Shown: one piece after another, positions 46,734 through 58,185 of the stretch
Numbering within the stretch: the stretch's first letter is position 1
Layout: the number at the start of each line of letters is the position of its first letter
Assembly (NCBI RefSeq): GCF_036884655.1
Contig: NC_088356.1
Coordinates: 16,339,501-16,403,500 of the forward strand
Reading direction: 5' to 3'
Length of the DNA: 64,000 bases
Origin: Musa acuminata AAA Group
Lineage: Eukaryota > Streptophyta > Magnoliopsida > Zingiberales > Musaceae
The notes under the pieces: generated by a model
Seen by the model: only the letters and a program-made list of their open reading frames with translations
Database searches by the model: none
Told to the model about the DNA's origin: nothing
Program-made: the position numbers and the translations under genes

Positions 46734-47999
46734 GTTCATAATTTAGAACTCATTAGTTAAAATCACTCTTATCTTCAGCCCTTTCTTCTTGTCAGTTGGA
46801 TTCTTATAATTTGCCTATTTATTGTTTTCATTACTGGATGTTGGGAGATTTTTTATTGTTTGGAGGCCCCTAATCTCTTTCATTCTTAGTATTCATTGTT
46901 TTTGTGGTGGCGTTTTGTACAAGAAAGGAAGAGAGGAGAAGAACGAAGGAGAAGGAAGAAATAAGAAGGAAGAGGGTAATCGAAACTCGAAAGATTCAGA
47001 ACTGTTTGGTTCAGTCCTTTTAAAAGAATAAAAACTAGACACCTCCCTTAAAGAAAAAGGGATTGAATTGCCTGAAACAGGGGTGATCCTTGTTCGGGTT
47101 CGTGCTTGGACTGATAAATAGTGGTTGGTTGTAACTGATAAATATATACTTGGATTTGTTCTTAGGTTCCATATGACACCTCTATATAAGAATATGGATC
47201 TAGAGAGGATACATTATGAAACATGTTTTTGCTTAGTCATTCAAGATCATGATATTTTATTTGTTCGAAGTTCAATTATTTCAAGATCTTTCGAGATGGG
47301 TATCATCAAGGTTCGTCTTACTGGTCTATATCGATGTACTAACTAACTATCGGTATGGTACGTACCTATGTACCATACATCGAGACGACATACCATATGT
47401 CGATATGTATCGGAGCATACTGATGGTATGCCCAAAATCATCGAAAATAAACCTAAAAATACCTAAAAATAGAAAAAAATTAGAAGGTTTTTAAGTTGAA
47501 AATAAATATATATTTAGTATAATTTTAGCAAAAATAATCTAAATTAGGAAAGAATAATAACACATCTTTTTTTGGACTTTGAGGAGTACTTATGGTACAT
47601 TTTGGACTGTCCTTCTATTAATTATGAATTATCTATAAAGAAATGATTTGAATTGTTATATATTTTTTAAACAACTTAAGCTTTAAGATTCAAATGAATC
47701 AAGTAATCAATCGATGGATATATCTGGTTGACTGGTTCTACCACTAAAAGGAACGACGAAACTCCACGAGTAGTGGATTAAGATTCTCGATATAATGTAT
47801 CTGTATATCAAGTTGATATGTTTGTCAGATCCAATCTTGAAATTGATCCCATGACGTAGTTTACTAATACACCGTATGTCATTAGTGTATCAATGTGGTG
47901 ATGGTTGTAGTCTGATTGTCATGAACCACATATGCTTGAGGTGGCTCCTGAAGCAAGTACGATTGTGGCATGTATTAGTGCAGAGCATAGAGAATAATG
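46734..47999. other. Start of CHLD intron 6, repeat-rich
   Basis: No exon is seen. A TACCGGTAC-type repeat (related to the MITEs) lies at about 47310-47420, and 47440-47700 is AT-rich. The rest has no recognisable content. Confidence 0.5.
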
Positions 48000-49696
48000 T
48001 TTGAACTTCTATTTTTGCAACTGATTTGCTACTCTATATCATAAGATCGATCACTATATTGCTGTTCGGAGAAGTATGACCAACTATCACTGTACTACTA
48101 TTGGCCTATAAGATTCTCCATAAAACGACTGTTGTGAGTACGATGAGCTTCACTCTATGTCTGCATCCTGTATGCTCTATCGCATTTGCTTAGAATTATC
48201 CACTGCCTTCCCCTTCCCTTTTCGTGTATAAACTTAATCAGCACCTTATCGAGCTTCATGATCAGAATCTTGAGTGGCATGTGTAAAGTACTACTCGGTC
48301 CATGCACCACTCTCAAATTGTGTGGATGAGACCATCGACTCCTTGGCGTCGCCATCATCATCGGTTAAGGCACTGTTGTCCACGTCGTTGTTATGTCCAG
48401 TTTGAGCTCATTGTTGAATGCGATTGAGAAGATGTTTCATCGCTAAACTTGATTCTTTCTAATGGTGCGGTTGGTGCTACTACCTTCCCCTTTGCCTTTA
48501 CCTTTGCACACTGGGCGAATGACTATGACAGTTGGGTGTCTGTAGTTCCTCGAGCAGTCTGACTTGATATTGTTCGGCTCCTTTTACCACATTTTAATCG
48601 AAGGGGATCTTCCTTCTGTTAGGGATATGCTTTCTCTTCTTCTATTGCATCGATGATAAAATGCAAAGGACGTTGAGGATCTCTCGCCGCATCAAGTAGA
48701 GGATCCTTTTGGTTCTCCACTGCTTTGATCGACTCTAACATCAATCTTTGTTTCCTCTAGCTCCTTGTCCAGCTCAACACATCACAACCACCAGATGTCG
48801 TTGTCTGCGAATGTACACGGGCGACAACCTTCCTTAGATTTGGTGTGTCACTTCCAAATTGTAGCTATCACTCGACTGCAAAAAGATATAAATAGAACTT
48901 TATTTGCATAACAAATAATCAATATCAAATATAGTTTATAATCGACATATGTGTAACTTTTCCTCACTAGGATCCATATCGTGACGACACAATATAGCTA
49001 TAACTCTAGAGACTGAACCAATTGTAAACCGAAATAATTGGCCCTCCATAATAGCATTGGCTGCATTGACAGTTTTTAATAAGAGCCGATATATAATATT
49101 TCTTAGTGTAGACAATAAATCTGATCGCGTTCCAAGACTATATCAGAATTGAATGGTTGGATTTAGATAATACACTATAAGACATAATTTTGTTAGTAAG
49201 AATTTTTTGAATATTAAAAATTATGAATTAAATTACAATGAATATGAATTTACTTGTATTATGAGTATCTTGGTCCATATGATTTTCAATCTTGCGATTG
49301 ATGATCTATAAGCATTGCTCAGCCTTAAAATTATCTTTGAATGCTTTCTTGACCTCTTCTCTTGTTGTAATCAATATATGTTTAAGATATTTAGGGATGC
49401 TTGTCCATATCGACTTTATGGAGGACAACATAAAGTGGTTCCACTCCTGGTACTCCTATTATGATTTTATTTACAATTTCTCAAAATCTAGAAGAAAGAA
49501 TAGTCTTTTCCATCTTTTTTCCATTGTTTGATCTCGAATACCTGGAATCAGATTATTCTTGTGAGGTGACCATTGCCTTGAGGCTTTGTCTCTTTTGTTG
49601 TATTGACTTTAAGGCAACGAAATTTATAGCAAACCAAGTGACTCTAGATTTGAGTATTTCACCATTATATACTTTTGCATTAAAGAATGGACGCAA
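48000..49696 (-). pseudogene. Old hAT transposase remnant, C-terminal half
   Basis: Read right to left, the minus strand gives VTWFAINFVALKSIQQKRQS (49660-49600), FWEIVNKII-like residues, PLYVVLHKVDMDKHP (about 49440-49390) and DFKAEQ-type residues. Then come MEGQLFRFTIGS (about 49050), the hAT dimerisation motif LQFGSDTPNLRKV (about 48860) and an acidic YTHATQDSDHEA-like tail (about 48270). Stops and frameshifts are frequent. It joins 53535-54340 once the young hAT and one TSD copy are removed. Confidence 0.7.
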
Positions 49697-49704
49697 TGAT
49701 GAAT
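49697..49704. repeat. hAT target-site duplication, left (TGATGAAT)
   Basis: It is identical to 53527-53534. Eight bases is the standard hAT duplication length. Confidence 0.92.
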
Positions 49705-49868
49705 CAGTGATTGCAAAAGGCGCTCGCCTAGGCGCTCGGGCGAGGCGAGGCGAGGCCCGAGCGCCTCGCTAATGTCCCAGGCGGCGCGCTTCAAACAGGC
49801 GCCGCCTGGGCGCTCGCCCGAGCCCAGGCGCTGGGCGCTTCGGGCGAGCGCCTGGTTAAACCAAGGCG

Positions 49869-49937
49869 ACCGAACCAGAATTTTAGGTCTGGTTCGGTCC
49901 TGGTTCGGTTATTAGTTGGTTCAATCGAACCAACTAA
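49869..49937. other. Paired subterminal hairpins of the hAT element
   Basis: ACCGAACCAGA (49869-49879) pairs with TCTGGTTCGGT (49888-49898) across an 8-base loop. TTAGTTGGTTC (49912-49922) pairs with GAACCAACTAA (49927-49937) across 4 bases. Diverged versions recur at about 55376-55412 and 57955-58030 in the smaller relatives. They may be transposase binding or hairpin elements; that role is inference. Confidence 0.65.
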
Positions 49938-49974
49938 ACCGATATAACCCCAACCCTAACCCTAACCCTAACCT

Positions 49975-50520
49975 GCTGCCGCTGCCGCTCTCGATCCCGA
50001 TCCCGATCCCGATCGCGATCTCGTCGCTCGCTGCCGCTGCTCCCGCTGCCGCTGCTCGCCGGTGTCGCTGCTCGCGCCTCCCGCGAGCCTTCCCGCTGCT
50101 CGCGCCTCCCGCGAGCCCTCTCGCTGCTCGCGCCTCCTGCGAGCCCTTCCGCTGCTCGCGCCTCCCGCGAGCCCTCTCGCCTCCTGTGAGCCCTCCCGCG
50201 AGCATTCCCGCTGCTCGCGCCTCCCTTGAGGCCTCCCGCTGCTCGCGCCTTCCTCTCCCTTTCCCTTTCCCGCTGCCACTGCCGCCGCTCGCCGCTGCCG
50301 CCGCTCGCCGCTGCCGCCGCTCGCCGCTGCTGCTGCTGCTGCTGCCGCTCGCCGCTGCTGCTGCCGCCGTTCGCCGCTGCTGCTGCCGCTGCCGTCGCTC
50401 GCCGCTGCTGTTGCCGCCGCTGCTGCCGCCGCTCGCCGCTACTGCCGCCGCCGCTGCTGCCGCCGCTCGCCGCTACTGCCACCGCCGCTGCTGCTGCCGC
50501 TCGCCGCTGCTTCCTCCTTT
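49975..50520. repeat. GC-rich CCGCTGCTG / CTCGCGCCTCCCGCGAG low-complexity tract
   Basis: The left part repeats GCTGCTCGCGCCTCCCGCGAG at roughly 30-60-base spacing. The right part is imperfect GCTGCCGCCGCTCGCC repeats. It gives long open frames on both strands, which are by-products. It lies between the hAT end and the transposase, where a promoter or 5' UTR would be. Confidence 0.8.
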
Positions 50521-50667
50521 CTTCATCAGGCTCAGTATACTCTTAATATTAAGTTTATTTGAATTTTAAAATGATTAATTTTCTGTTAATAGATTAATAA
50601 TATATTATTTTGATTTTAATGTTATTAATTTTTATTTATTTGAAATTATTGTTAGGTTTCAACATAA

Positions 50668-53281
50668 ATGGCAAGTGCAGAAAGCAACTCAATAGAGTCT
50701 CCAATGGTATCAAAAAAAGATCCTGCGTGGAAGTATAATTATTTGAAGGATCCGAAAGATCCTAATGCAGTGACTTGCATATTCTGCGATAAGACTACCA
50801 GAGGTGGTATTTTTCGTGCAAAACAACATCTAGTAGGAAATTTCAAGAATGCAGTAGCTTGCAAAAAATGTCCACCTGAGGTAAAAGAAGAGTTGCTGAA
50901 TTATATGAATGAAAAGAAGACACAAAAGAATGAATCTTATGGGAATTTACCAGAAGACAATGTTGAACATATCAGAGATGAAGAAGAAGATTATTCTACG
51001 AGTATTAACCCAAGTGAAAAAAGAGTATACGACAAAAAGGGAAAAGAAGTTATGAGTACTAAAAAAGGTAGAAAAGGACCGATGGATCTATATATGCTTC
51101 AAGGATCCCAGAAACAACAAGGGCAAGCAGGAGGCTCAAAATTGAGACAAACAAATATAAGTGATGCTTGTGATAAAGAAATAAGAGGAAGAACAATTCA
51201 GCACATTGCTCGCTTCTTCTATCAGGCTGGTCTTCCCCTTAGTACAACTCGTTTAGACAGTTTTAAGGATATGATTGAAGCTATTGGAAGATATGGTGCA
51301 GGATTAAAACCTCCAAGTTATTATGAGATGCGAGTTCCATTGCTGCAAAAAGAGTTGAATTATACAAATGACTTACTAAAGGGTCATAAAGAATCATGGG
51401 CAACACATGGTTGCTCTATTATGTCAGATGTTTGGACTGACAGGAGGCGCAGGAGTATAATTAATTTTATGGTTAATTGTTCTTTAGGGACTATGTTTGT
51501 GAAGTCAATAGATGCTTCATCTTTTGTAAAATCTGGAGACAAAATATATGATTTACTTGACAACTTCGTGGAAGAAATTGGAGAAAAAAATATCGTTCAA
51601 ATCATAACCGACAATGGAAGCAACTATGTTTTAGCTGGTAATATTCATCTTTTGATTTTGTTAATTATTTTATCTTCAATTAAGTGTGTTAAACTCTTAA
51701 GTCTTATCATTTTTGTTATCCTTTGTCTCAGGTAAATTGCTTGAATAAAAAAGACAACACTTGTATTGGACTCCATGTGCAGCACATTGTATTGATTTAA
51801 TGTTGGAAGATATTGGAAAGATCTTAGAAATCAAGAAAACCTTAGAAAGGGCAATTTTTGTTGTTGGATTTCTTTATAATCACATTGGGGCTTTGAATAT
51901 GATGAGAGAATTTACAGGGAATAAAGAATTAGTGAGACATGGTGTTACCCGATTTGCTACTTCATTCTTGACATTACAGAGCGTGCATCGTCAAAAACAT
52001 ACTCTGAGAAATATGTTTACCTCTGAGAAATGGGTGACAAGCAAATGGGCAAAAGAAGCAAAAGGCAAGAGGGCTGCTGATATCATCTTAATGCCATCCT
52101 TTTGGAATCATGTAGTTTATATATTAAAGGTAATGGGCCCTCTTGTTCGAGTCCTTCGATTGGTGGATAATGAAAATAAGCCTGCAATGGGATATATTTA
52201 TGAGGCTATGGATAGAGCAAAGGAGACGATCAAAAGATCTTTTAATGAAAATGAAGAAAAATATGAGAAAATTTTTACAATCATTGACGAAAGATGGAAT
52301 TGTCAACTTCATCGTCCCTTACATGCAGCAGGATATTATTTGAACCCTGAATTCTTTTATAAGATTAAATCTGTTGGATTTGATGCAGAAGTTTTGGGTG
52401 GGTTATATCAGTGTGTTGCAAGATTAGTTCCCAGCATTGAGGTTCAAGATAAGATTATTCATGAATTATCTTTATATAAAAATGCTGAAGGTCTTTTTGG
52501 AATTCCAATTGCCGTTGAATCCAGGACAACTACCTCTCCAGGTATTAATAATTTGATATAATTAATTTCATATATATTATGTTACTATGTTATTGCTAAT
52601 AATAACATAAATTTTGCAGCTGAATGGTGGAGTCTATTTGGAAATTCCACCCCGAACTTACAGAAATTTGCTGTCAAAGTACTTAGTTTGACATGTAGTG
52701 CTTCGGGTTGTGAGCGAAACTGGAGTGTCTTTGAGCATGTAAGTATTACTAAATATTTTTATTTTAATTAATTTATTTATTTAGATATATGTATTAATAT
52801 ATTTTTAAATTATATGACATGACAGATTCACTCGAAGAGAAGAAATCGGTTAGAACATCAACGATTGCACGATCTTGTTTACATAAAGTATAATCAAGCT
52901 TTGAAGACTCGTCATGATTTGAAAAATAGATTTGATTCAATCTCATTGCAAGATATTGATGATTCAAATGAGTGGTTAGTAGGAGAAATTGGTGCTAACT
53001 TGCAAGATGCTGAAGATGAGCTTGTATTTGAAGATGATAGATTGACGTGGGGAGATGTGGCAAGAGCTTCAGGTGCTGGAGAATTACAAACATATACAAG
53101 ACAGATGTCAAAGAGAAAAATGAGTGCAAAAGCATCAAGCTCGGCTCCTGCTATTGTTGAAGACATAGAGAATGAAACATATCTTGATGAAGAGGAAGGA
53201 ATCGAAGAACAAGAGGAAGAAGACGAATTCAATGAAGATGATTTGTGTGAAAATGACGATAATATTGATTATGATGAATGA
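50668..53281 (+). pseudogene. hAT transposase, four coding exons, one nonsense codon
   Basis: Exons are 50668-51637, 51732-52541, 52620-52738 and 52826-53281, with GT-AG introns of 94, 78 and 87 bases. Residues 17-65 form a BED zinc finger (WKYNYL, CIFCDK, AKQHLV). Residues about 175-320 are a DUF659-type RNase-H-like domain with SDVWTD and ITDNGSN. Exon 2 has the WTPCAAHCIDLM motif and RFATSFLTLQS. Exon 3 carries the C-terminal dimerisation motif (NLQKFAVKVLSL, SGCERNWSVFE). Exon 4 ends in a very acidic tail. The only defect seen is TAA at 51746-51748, where relatives have Glu (KLLE*KRQHLYWTPC). It would excise and reinsert itself and relatives if read through or reverted. Confidence 0.88.
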
Positions 53282-53534
53282 CTTTGATGTAAAATGTTAA
53301 TGTTTTGAATTTTGAAACTTTTTGTTAATGTGACATTGTGATTTTGTATCTTAGATTTTCTTAATTTAATAGCATATTTTTATTTAAAATTTTAAATAAT
53401 TATATTTATTAATTATATTATATATTTTTATATTTTAGCGCCTCGCTTCGCTCGGGCGAGCGCCTAGCGCCTCGGGCGTTTTTGGACCTTGGCGCCTTTT
53501 GGCGCCTAGCGCTTTTTAAATCACTGTGATGAAT

Positions 53535-54340
53535 ATATAAAAATTTCGTGATTGATCGCGCTTGAGCCACACTTACTGATTGATGGCTCACCAATATCTT
53601 TCAGTATTAGATCCATGCAATAAGCTACACATGGAGTCCAAAACAATGTTTTTTTTTTCTATCAATTGTAAATCGGTTTTCTTTAAATTGGCTCCATTGT
53701 CGGTGACTATTTAGACAATGTACGATGTCCATTAGGTTTACAATGTACTATCTGATCTCTTCTATTATGATATCCATTAGGTTTTCAATATAGTTTGAAT
53801 CTTGAATCTTGTTGGAAGCATTAACTGACTTATGAAAAATCACTTGTCTATTTTAATAAACAAGAAATTTAATGATATGTTATCTAACTATCACACATAA
53901 GTGTCACCCCATATTCAATCCTGTTGCATCTTGAAGGATTTGATCCAATCCTTCAGTTTTTCCACCTTCTCATTTAAATATATGTCGTGGATCTCCTTTG
54001 GTGTTGGAGGTTGGAAACCCGTGCCAAACTTTTGAATAGAGGAGACCATGCTTTGATAATATGAACCTTGGGTTATGTTTGCTAGAATCCATAGAAGTTA
54101 AATTATTTTGCAATTGCCTTCCCAATATCTTGCTTTTTTTTTTATATGTATCATCAATCCGTGCCGGTTTTGTTGTTTGTGGAGGGTAGACTTGCAGATC
54201 AATATCAATAATATCTGGTGCTAACCTCCTGCTAAGCTCTCTCATAAAACCACGGATTCCACACTATCTTGTGCTACCAATTCAGCTTAATTGAGGAGGG
54301 GTAGTTGCCTACCTCATGCTAGCCGACCTTTGGATTCCTT
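53535..54340 (-). pseudogene. Old hAT transposase remnant, N-terminal half
   Basis: Near 53640-53570 the minus strand reads WTPCVAYCMDLILKDIG, the same motif as in the young hAT. Further right a degenerate region is compatible with the N-terminal part (for example VYPPQTTKPARIDDTYKKKS near 54180-54120). The BED finger is not clearly recognisable. It is the continuation of 48000-49696 across the young insertion. Confidence 0.6.
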
Positions 54341-55218
54341 ATGGTGCAAGCCTACTGCCACTACCAAGCTCCCATTGTGAGTCAGGTCGTCGATGCCTCA
54401 TTGCTTCCTCATACATATATATTTGATTGACCCAATATGTGTCAAATTTCGATATCATCATAATTTGATATACTAATCACTACATTAACATAATTAATTA
54501 ATCCCTAATTAGTTCTCTTTCATCACTATAAACATATCAAACTCCCTAATAGGTATTAAAGACATTGAATTGACCCAATATTGACTAAATTTTGATTAAA
54601 TCATCATTAAAACCATTAATTACAGTACTAAAAATCTTAATTAAAACCTAATTAGATCTATTATACCATTACAAACATATAAATCAACTTAATATGCATG
54701 AAATACAAAGATTTGACCTATTAGGTGTCTAATTTCGAAAATCTCAGCATTAAACATAGTAATCAGAACACTAAAGGTCTTAATTACTCCTTAATTAACA
54801 CTAAAATACCATAAAAAACATATCAAACAATATATTAGATATTAAATCATTAACCACATATAATAGGCCTAATCATCTCATAAATCAATAAAAATCTAGA
54901 AAGAGAATACATACCTCTTGATTAGAGTGTTCTTTGTTTTAATCTTCCTAAATTTGACCCAATCCACAAATCATAGCTTTGTTGAGTTTAAGAGAATGAA
55001 AACATGAGAATGAGAGAGATGAGTGAGAAAGAGTTTGAGAGAGTTGAAGAGATTGAGAGAGTGAAATAGGTTGAAATAGGGGAGAGAAAATGATTAAAAC
55101 ACCATTTTCAATGGTTCAAATGGTCAATTTGATCGTTTGAAATAGGACAATCTCAACCCTTGGTTGGTAATGGTCGAAATCCAATTGCTACCAATCGAAT
55201 TTCGATCATTATTGACTA
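54341..55218. other. AT-rich intronic sequence, no gene
   Basis: 54400-54900 is AT-rich with repeated CTAATTAG/ATTAAT motifs. 54990-55090 is GAGAGA-rich. No coding or element boundary was recognised. 55150-55218 has TGGTAATGGTCG-type motifs like the MULE-MITE repeats. Confidence 0.4.
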
Positions 55219-55226
55219 GTACAAAC

Positions 55227-56209
55227 TAGTGATTTAAAAAAGTGCTCGGGAGAGGCGAGGCGAGGCCCGAACGCCTCGTTTAAGGGCTAGGCGACGTGTT
55301 TCGAAGAGGCACTGCCTGGACGCTCGCTCGAGACCAGGCGCCGGACGCTTCGGATGAGCGCCCGGTTTAATTAAGCGAACCGAACCAGACTTTTAAGTCT
55401 GGTTTGGTTAAATAACGTAGTTTCTTACCTCAAAAGCCACCCTTCACGCCTATGTGACCCCGAGGAACCCTAGCGTTGCTTCTGCCTCTACCGTAAATGC
55501 AGCGGACCAAGCCTTCCTCTGTTGCCGACGGACGAGTCCGACAGCCCCTGTAGCTTCCTTCCGTCATCCTTCCATGTGCAGTTCCTTCCACTATCGAGGG
55601 AGTGGATCGCAGGTTCCTTCGCCATCGACGGATGCCCTCTAGAGCTTCTGTCGCTACTGCTATTGTTGTCTGCAGCTTTCGTCAATGCTGCTGTTGCTGT
55701 CCGCAGCTTTCGTCGCTGTCATTACTGCTGTCCACAACTTCGGTCGCTATCGCTGTTGCTGTCCACAGGTTCTGCTGCTATCTACAACTCTCGCTGCTGT
55801 CGCTGTTGTCCATAGCTTCTGCCATTGCTGTTGCTGCTATCCGCAACTTTCGTCGCTGTCATTATTGCTGTCTATAGCTTCCATCGCTATCGCTATTGCT
55901 GTTTGTAGCTTCCGTCGCTACCGCTGTTGTCGTTCGTAGTGCTGCCGTAACAATCTTAAACTAATCCTTTGTTACTATTAACATTTTTTTCTCCCCTTAA
56001 CTATTGTTAACAGTAAGTAATATATTGTTAATAGTATATTTTTAATTTAATATCATATTTTTATTTAAATAATTTTATATTTTGTTATATTATATATTTT
56101 TTATATTTTAATATTTCAGAGCGTCTCACTTCGCTCAGGCGAGCACCTAGCGCCTCGGGCGTTTTGGAACCTTGGTGCCTTTTGACACTTAGCGTTTCTT
56201 AAATCACTG
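55227..56209 (+). mobile_element. Non-autonomous hAT derivative 1 (983 bp)
   Basis: Its ends match the 3.8-kb hAT: TAGTGATTTAAAAAAGTGCT (first base changed) and CGTTTCTTAAATCACTG. Flanks GTACAAAC (55219-55226) and GTATAGAC (56210-56217) agree at 6 of 8. It keeps the GC-rich ends, the GAACCGAACCAGA hairpin and a CTGTCGCTGTTGCTGTC low-complexity middle, but has no transposase. It is older than the other derivative, judging by the changed ends and duplication. Confidence 0.82.
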
Positions 56210-56345
56210 GTATAGACCCTGTATCACTTGATACGGGGTTATGTAATGGTATCGCCCGGTATAGAGCAGTTCACATACTGATACCCTATCAGATTGGTAC
56301 ATATCACTTATACCGGGCGGTACACATCGATTCAACAAACCTTGG
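56210..56345. repeat. TACCGGTAC-type MITE-related repeat
   Basis: Motifs such as TTGATACGGGGTTATG, GGTATCGCCCGGTATAG and ATACCGGGCGGTACAC end in CAACAAACCTTGG, an inverted MITE terminus. The hAT derivative at 55227 may have inserted in this repeat, with its left portion at about 55150-55226. Confidence 0.4.
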
Positions 56346-57150
56346 GTATCATAAGCTAATGCAAAAACATGTGGTCGGAATTAAGTTTTAACTGAAGTGA
56401 AGTATATATATTTTACAACATATAGCCTTTTTAAGATATATAGATTTTGTATTAATTCCACTTTTCTTTTATACGTTTGGATTTTTTGGACTTAACTCTG
56501 TGAATTATTTAATATGAATTGTTGTTTTATCATGTAATTTATCTAATATGAATTATTGTTATGATGTAGCTTAGTAGCTTTGGCATTTGGGCACACAAAT
56601 TTTTGTATGACTCATTTATAATTGTTGTGGTTATATGGTTGTATTCAAATTAATTTTTTTATTTATTGTCTGTTACTTACAACCCATTTCATTTCATTTT
56701 ATATGCCTTTGTATTCTTTTGCTTTCAACTTGTGACTAAACATTAGTATTTAAATGTCTCATTGTGATTTTCAAATAACTAAGTCTTATCATAGACTTTC
56801 CAGTATACAATTTGGACATCTAACACTTTTTAGTCATTAATTTTACTTGAATGCAACTCTCTCTTGTATGAAGTATAGTATGATTCTTATTGGCATGTGT
56901 GTCTGAGCTTTTATTGATGATCCATTTATTTTCAATGAATTATTAGTTCTTTTTTTAGTGACATGTATCTATAAGTAATCAAGAATATATAAGGATATCT
57001 ATAAGCACAAATATGGTGATTTTAAGGTGAATTATAGGTGTTTCATCACAACAGAATAGGTCTTCCTTCTACTTTATTTATTATGATGAAAGTGAAAGGA
57101 AAACATTATCTTTTATGATGAAAATCATATAATTTTCAATTGACCAATCC
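56346..57150. other. AT-rich sequence, no gene
   Basis: About 0.8 kb of AT-rich intronic-type sequence. No exon, element end or RNA gene was seen. Confidence 0.5.
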
Positions 57151-57158
57151 ATCTCAAG

Positions 57159-58177
57159 CAGTGATTTAAAAAGTGCTAGGCGCCAAAAGACGCTAAGGTT
57201 CAAAAATGCCCGAGGCACTAGGCACTTGCCCGAACGAAGCGAGGCGCTAAAATATAAAAATATATAATATAATTAATAAATATTATTATTTAAATAAAAA
57301 TATGATATTAAATTAAGAAAATCTTGTAAAATTACAATATCACATTAACAAAAAGTTTCAAAATTCAAAACAATAACAATAATTTCAAATAAATAAAAAC
57401 TAACAGTATTAAAATTAAAATAATATATTATTAATCTAATAAATAAAAATAATGTTACTAGTATACAGTTAGTAGTATACTGTTAATATACTGTTAACAA
57501 TATACGAAGTGAGAAGAGTGTGAGTAAGAGGAAGATTGAGGCTGCTGACCGAGAGCAGCGGTAGTGGTAGCAGCGAGCAGCGACAGCGGGAGCGGCGAGC
57601 GACGACAGTGGTAGTGGCAGCGGTAGCAACGAGCAGCGGGAGCGGGAGCGGCAAGTGACAACAGTGACAATGGCAGCGGTAGCAGCAAGTAGCGGCAACG
57701 GGAGCGGGAGTGAGAGTGGCGAGACGACAGTGGCAGTGGTAGCGGTAGTAGTCGGCAGTGGCAGCAGTCAGCAGCGGCAGCAGTCAGTAGCGGCAGTGGG
57801 AGCGAGAGCGGTGACAGTGGCAGCGGCAGCGGTAGAAGCGAGCAGCGGCAGCAGGAGCGGCAATAGTGGCAATGACAACGGTAGCAGCAAGAGCGGGAGT
57901 GGCGAGCAGGGTTAGGGTTGGGAAATCACGAGAGGAAGGCTGATATCAGTGCTTTAGTTGGTTCGATTTAACCAACTAAAGAATCGGAGATCGAACTAGA
58001 CCTAAAATGCTGGTTCGGTCGTTTGGTTTAACTTGGGCGCTCGCCCGACACCTAGGCTCGGGCCAGCGCCCAGGTGGCGCCTCTTTGAAGCTCGCCGCCT
58101 AGAAATAAAACAAGGCACTTGGGCCTCTTCTTGCCCGAGCGCTTCGGTGAGCGCCCGAGCGCCTATTAAAATCACTG
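57159..58177 (-). mobile_element. Non-autonomous hAT derivative 2 (1019 bp)
   Basis: It is in reverse orientation relative to the 3.8-kb hAT. The left end CAGTGATTTAAAAAGTGCTA matches that element's right terminus, and the right end is CCTATTAAAATCACTG. Perfect ATCTCAAG duplications lie at 57151-57158 and 58178-58185. Middle repeats of GCAGCGGTAGCAGC type (57540-57915) and GGGTTAGGGTT mirror the 5' region of the larger element. No transposase is present. Confidence 0.9.
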
Positions 58178-58185
58178 ATCTCAAG

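Larger units (their letters stand above)
49705..53526 (+). mobile_element. Near-intact autonomous-type hAT transposon (3822 bp)
   Basis: The terminal inverted repeats are CAGTGATTGCAAAAGGCGCT and, at the right end, AAAGCGCTAGGCGCC-type sequence read in reverse (end AGCGCTTTTTAAATCACTG). Perfect TGATGAAT duplications flank it. Both ends are GC-rich GGCGCTCGCC/GAGGCGAGG motif clusters. The left subterminal part carries two 11-bp hairpins (49869-49898 and 49912-49937), CCCTAA repeats and a CCGCTGCTG low-complexity tract (about 49975-50520). A four-exon transposase fills the middle. It is inserted in an older hAT transposase remnant on the opposite strand. Confidence 0.93.

Noticed and set aside
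49954..49973. Interstitial telomere
   Set aside because: Only three units, inside a transposon end. A chromosome-fusion relic is not supported.
49921..50569. Long open frames on both strands (up to about 217 codons) upstream of the hAT transposase
   Set aside because: They are Ala/Arg/Ser/Pro-only translations of a GC-rich simple repeat, open in several frames at once. No protein signature is present.
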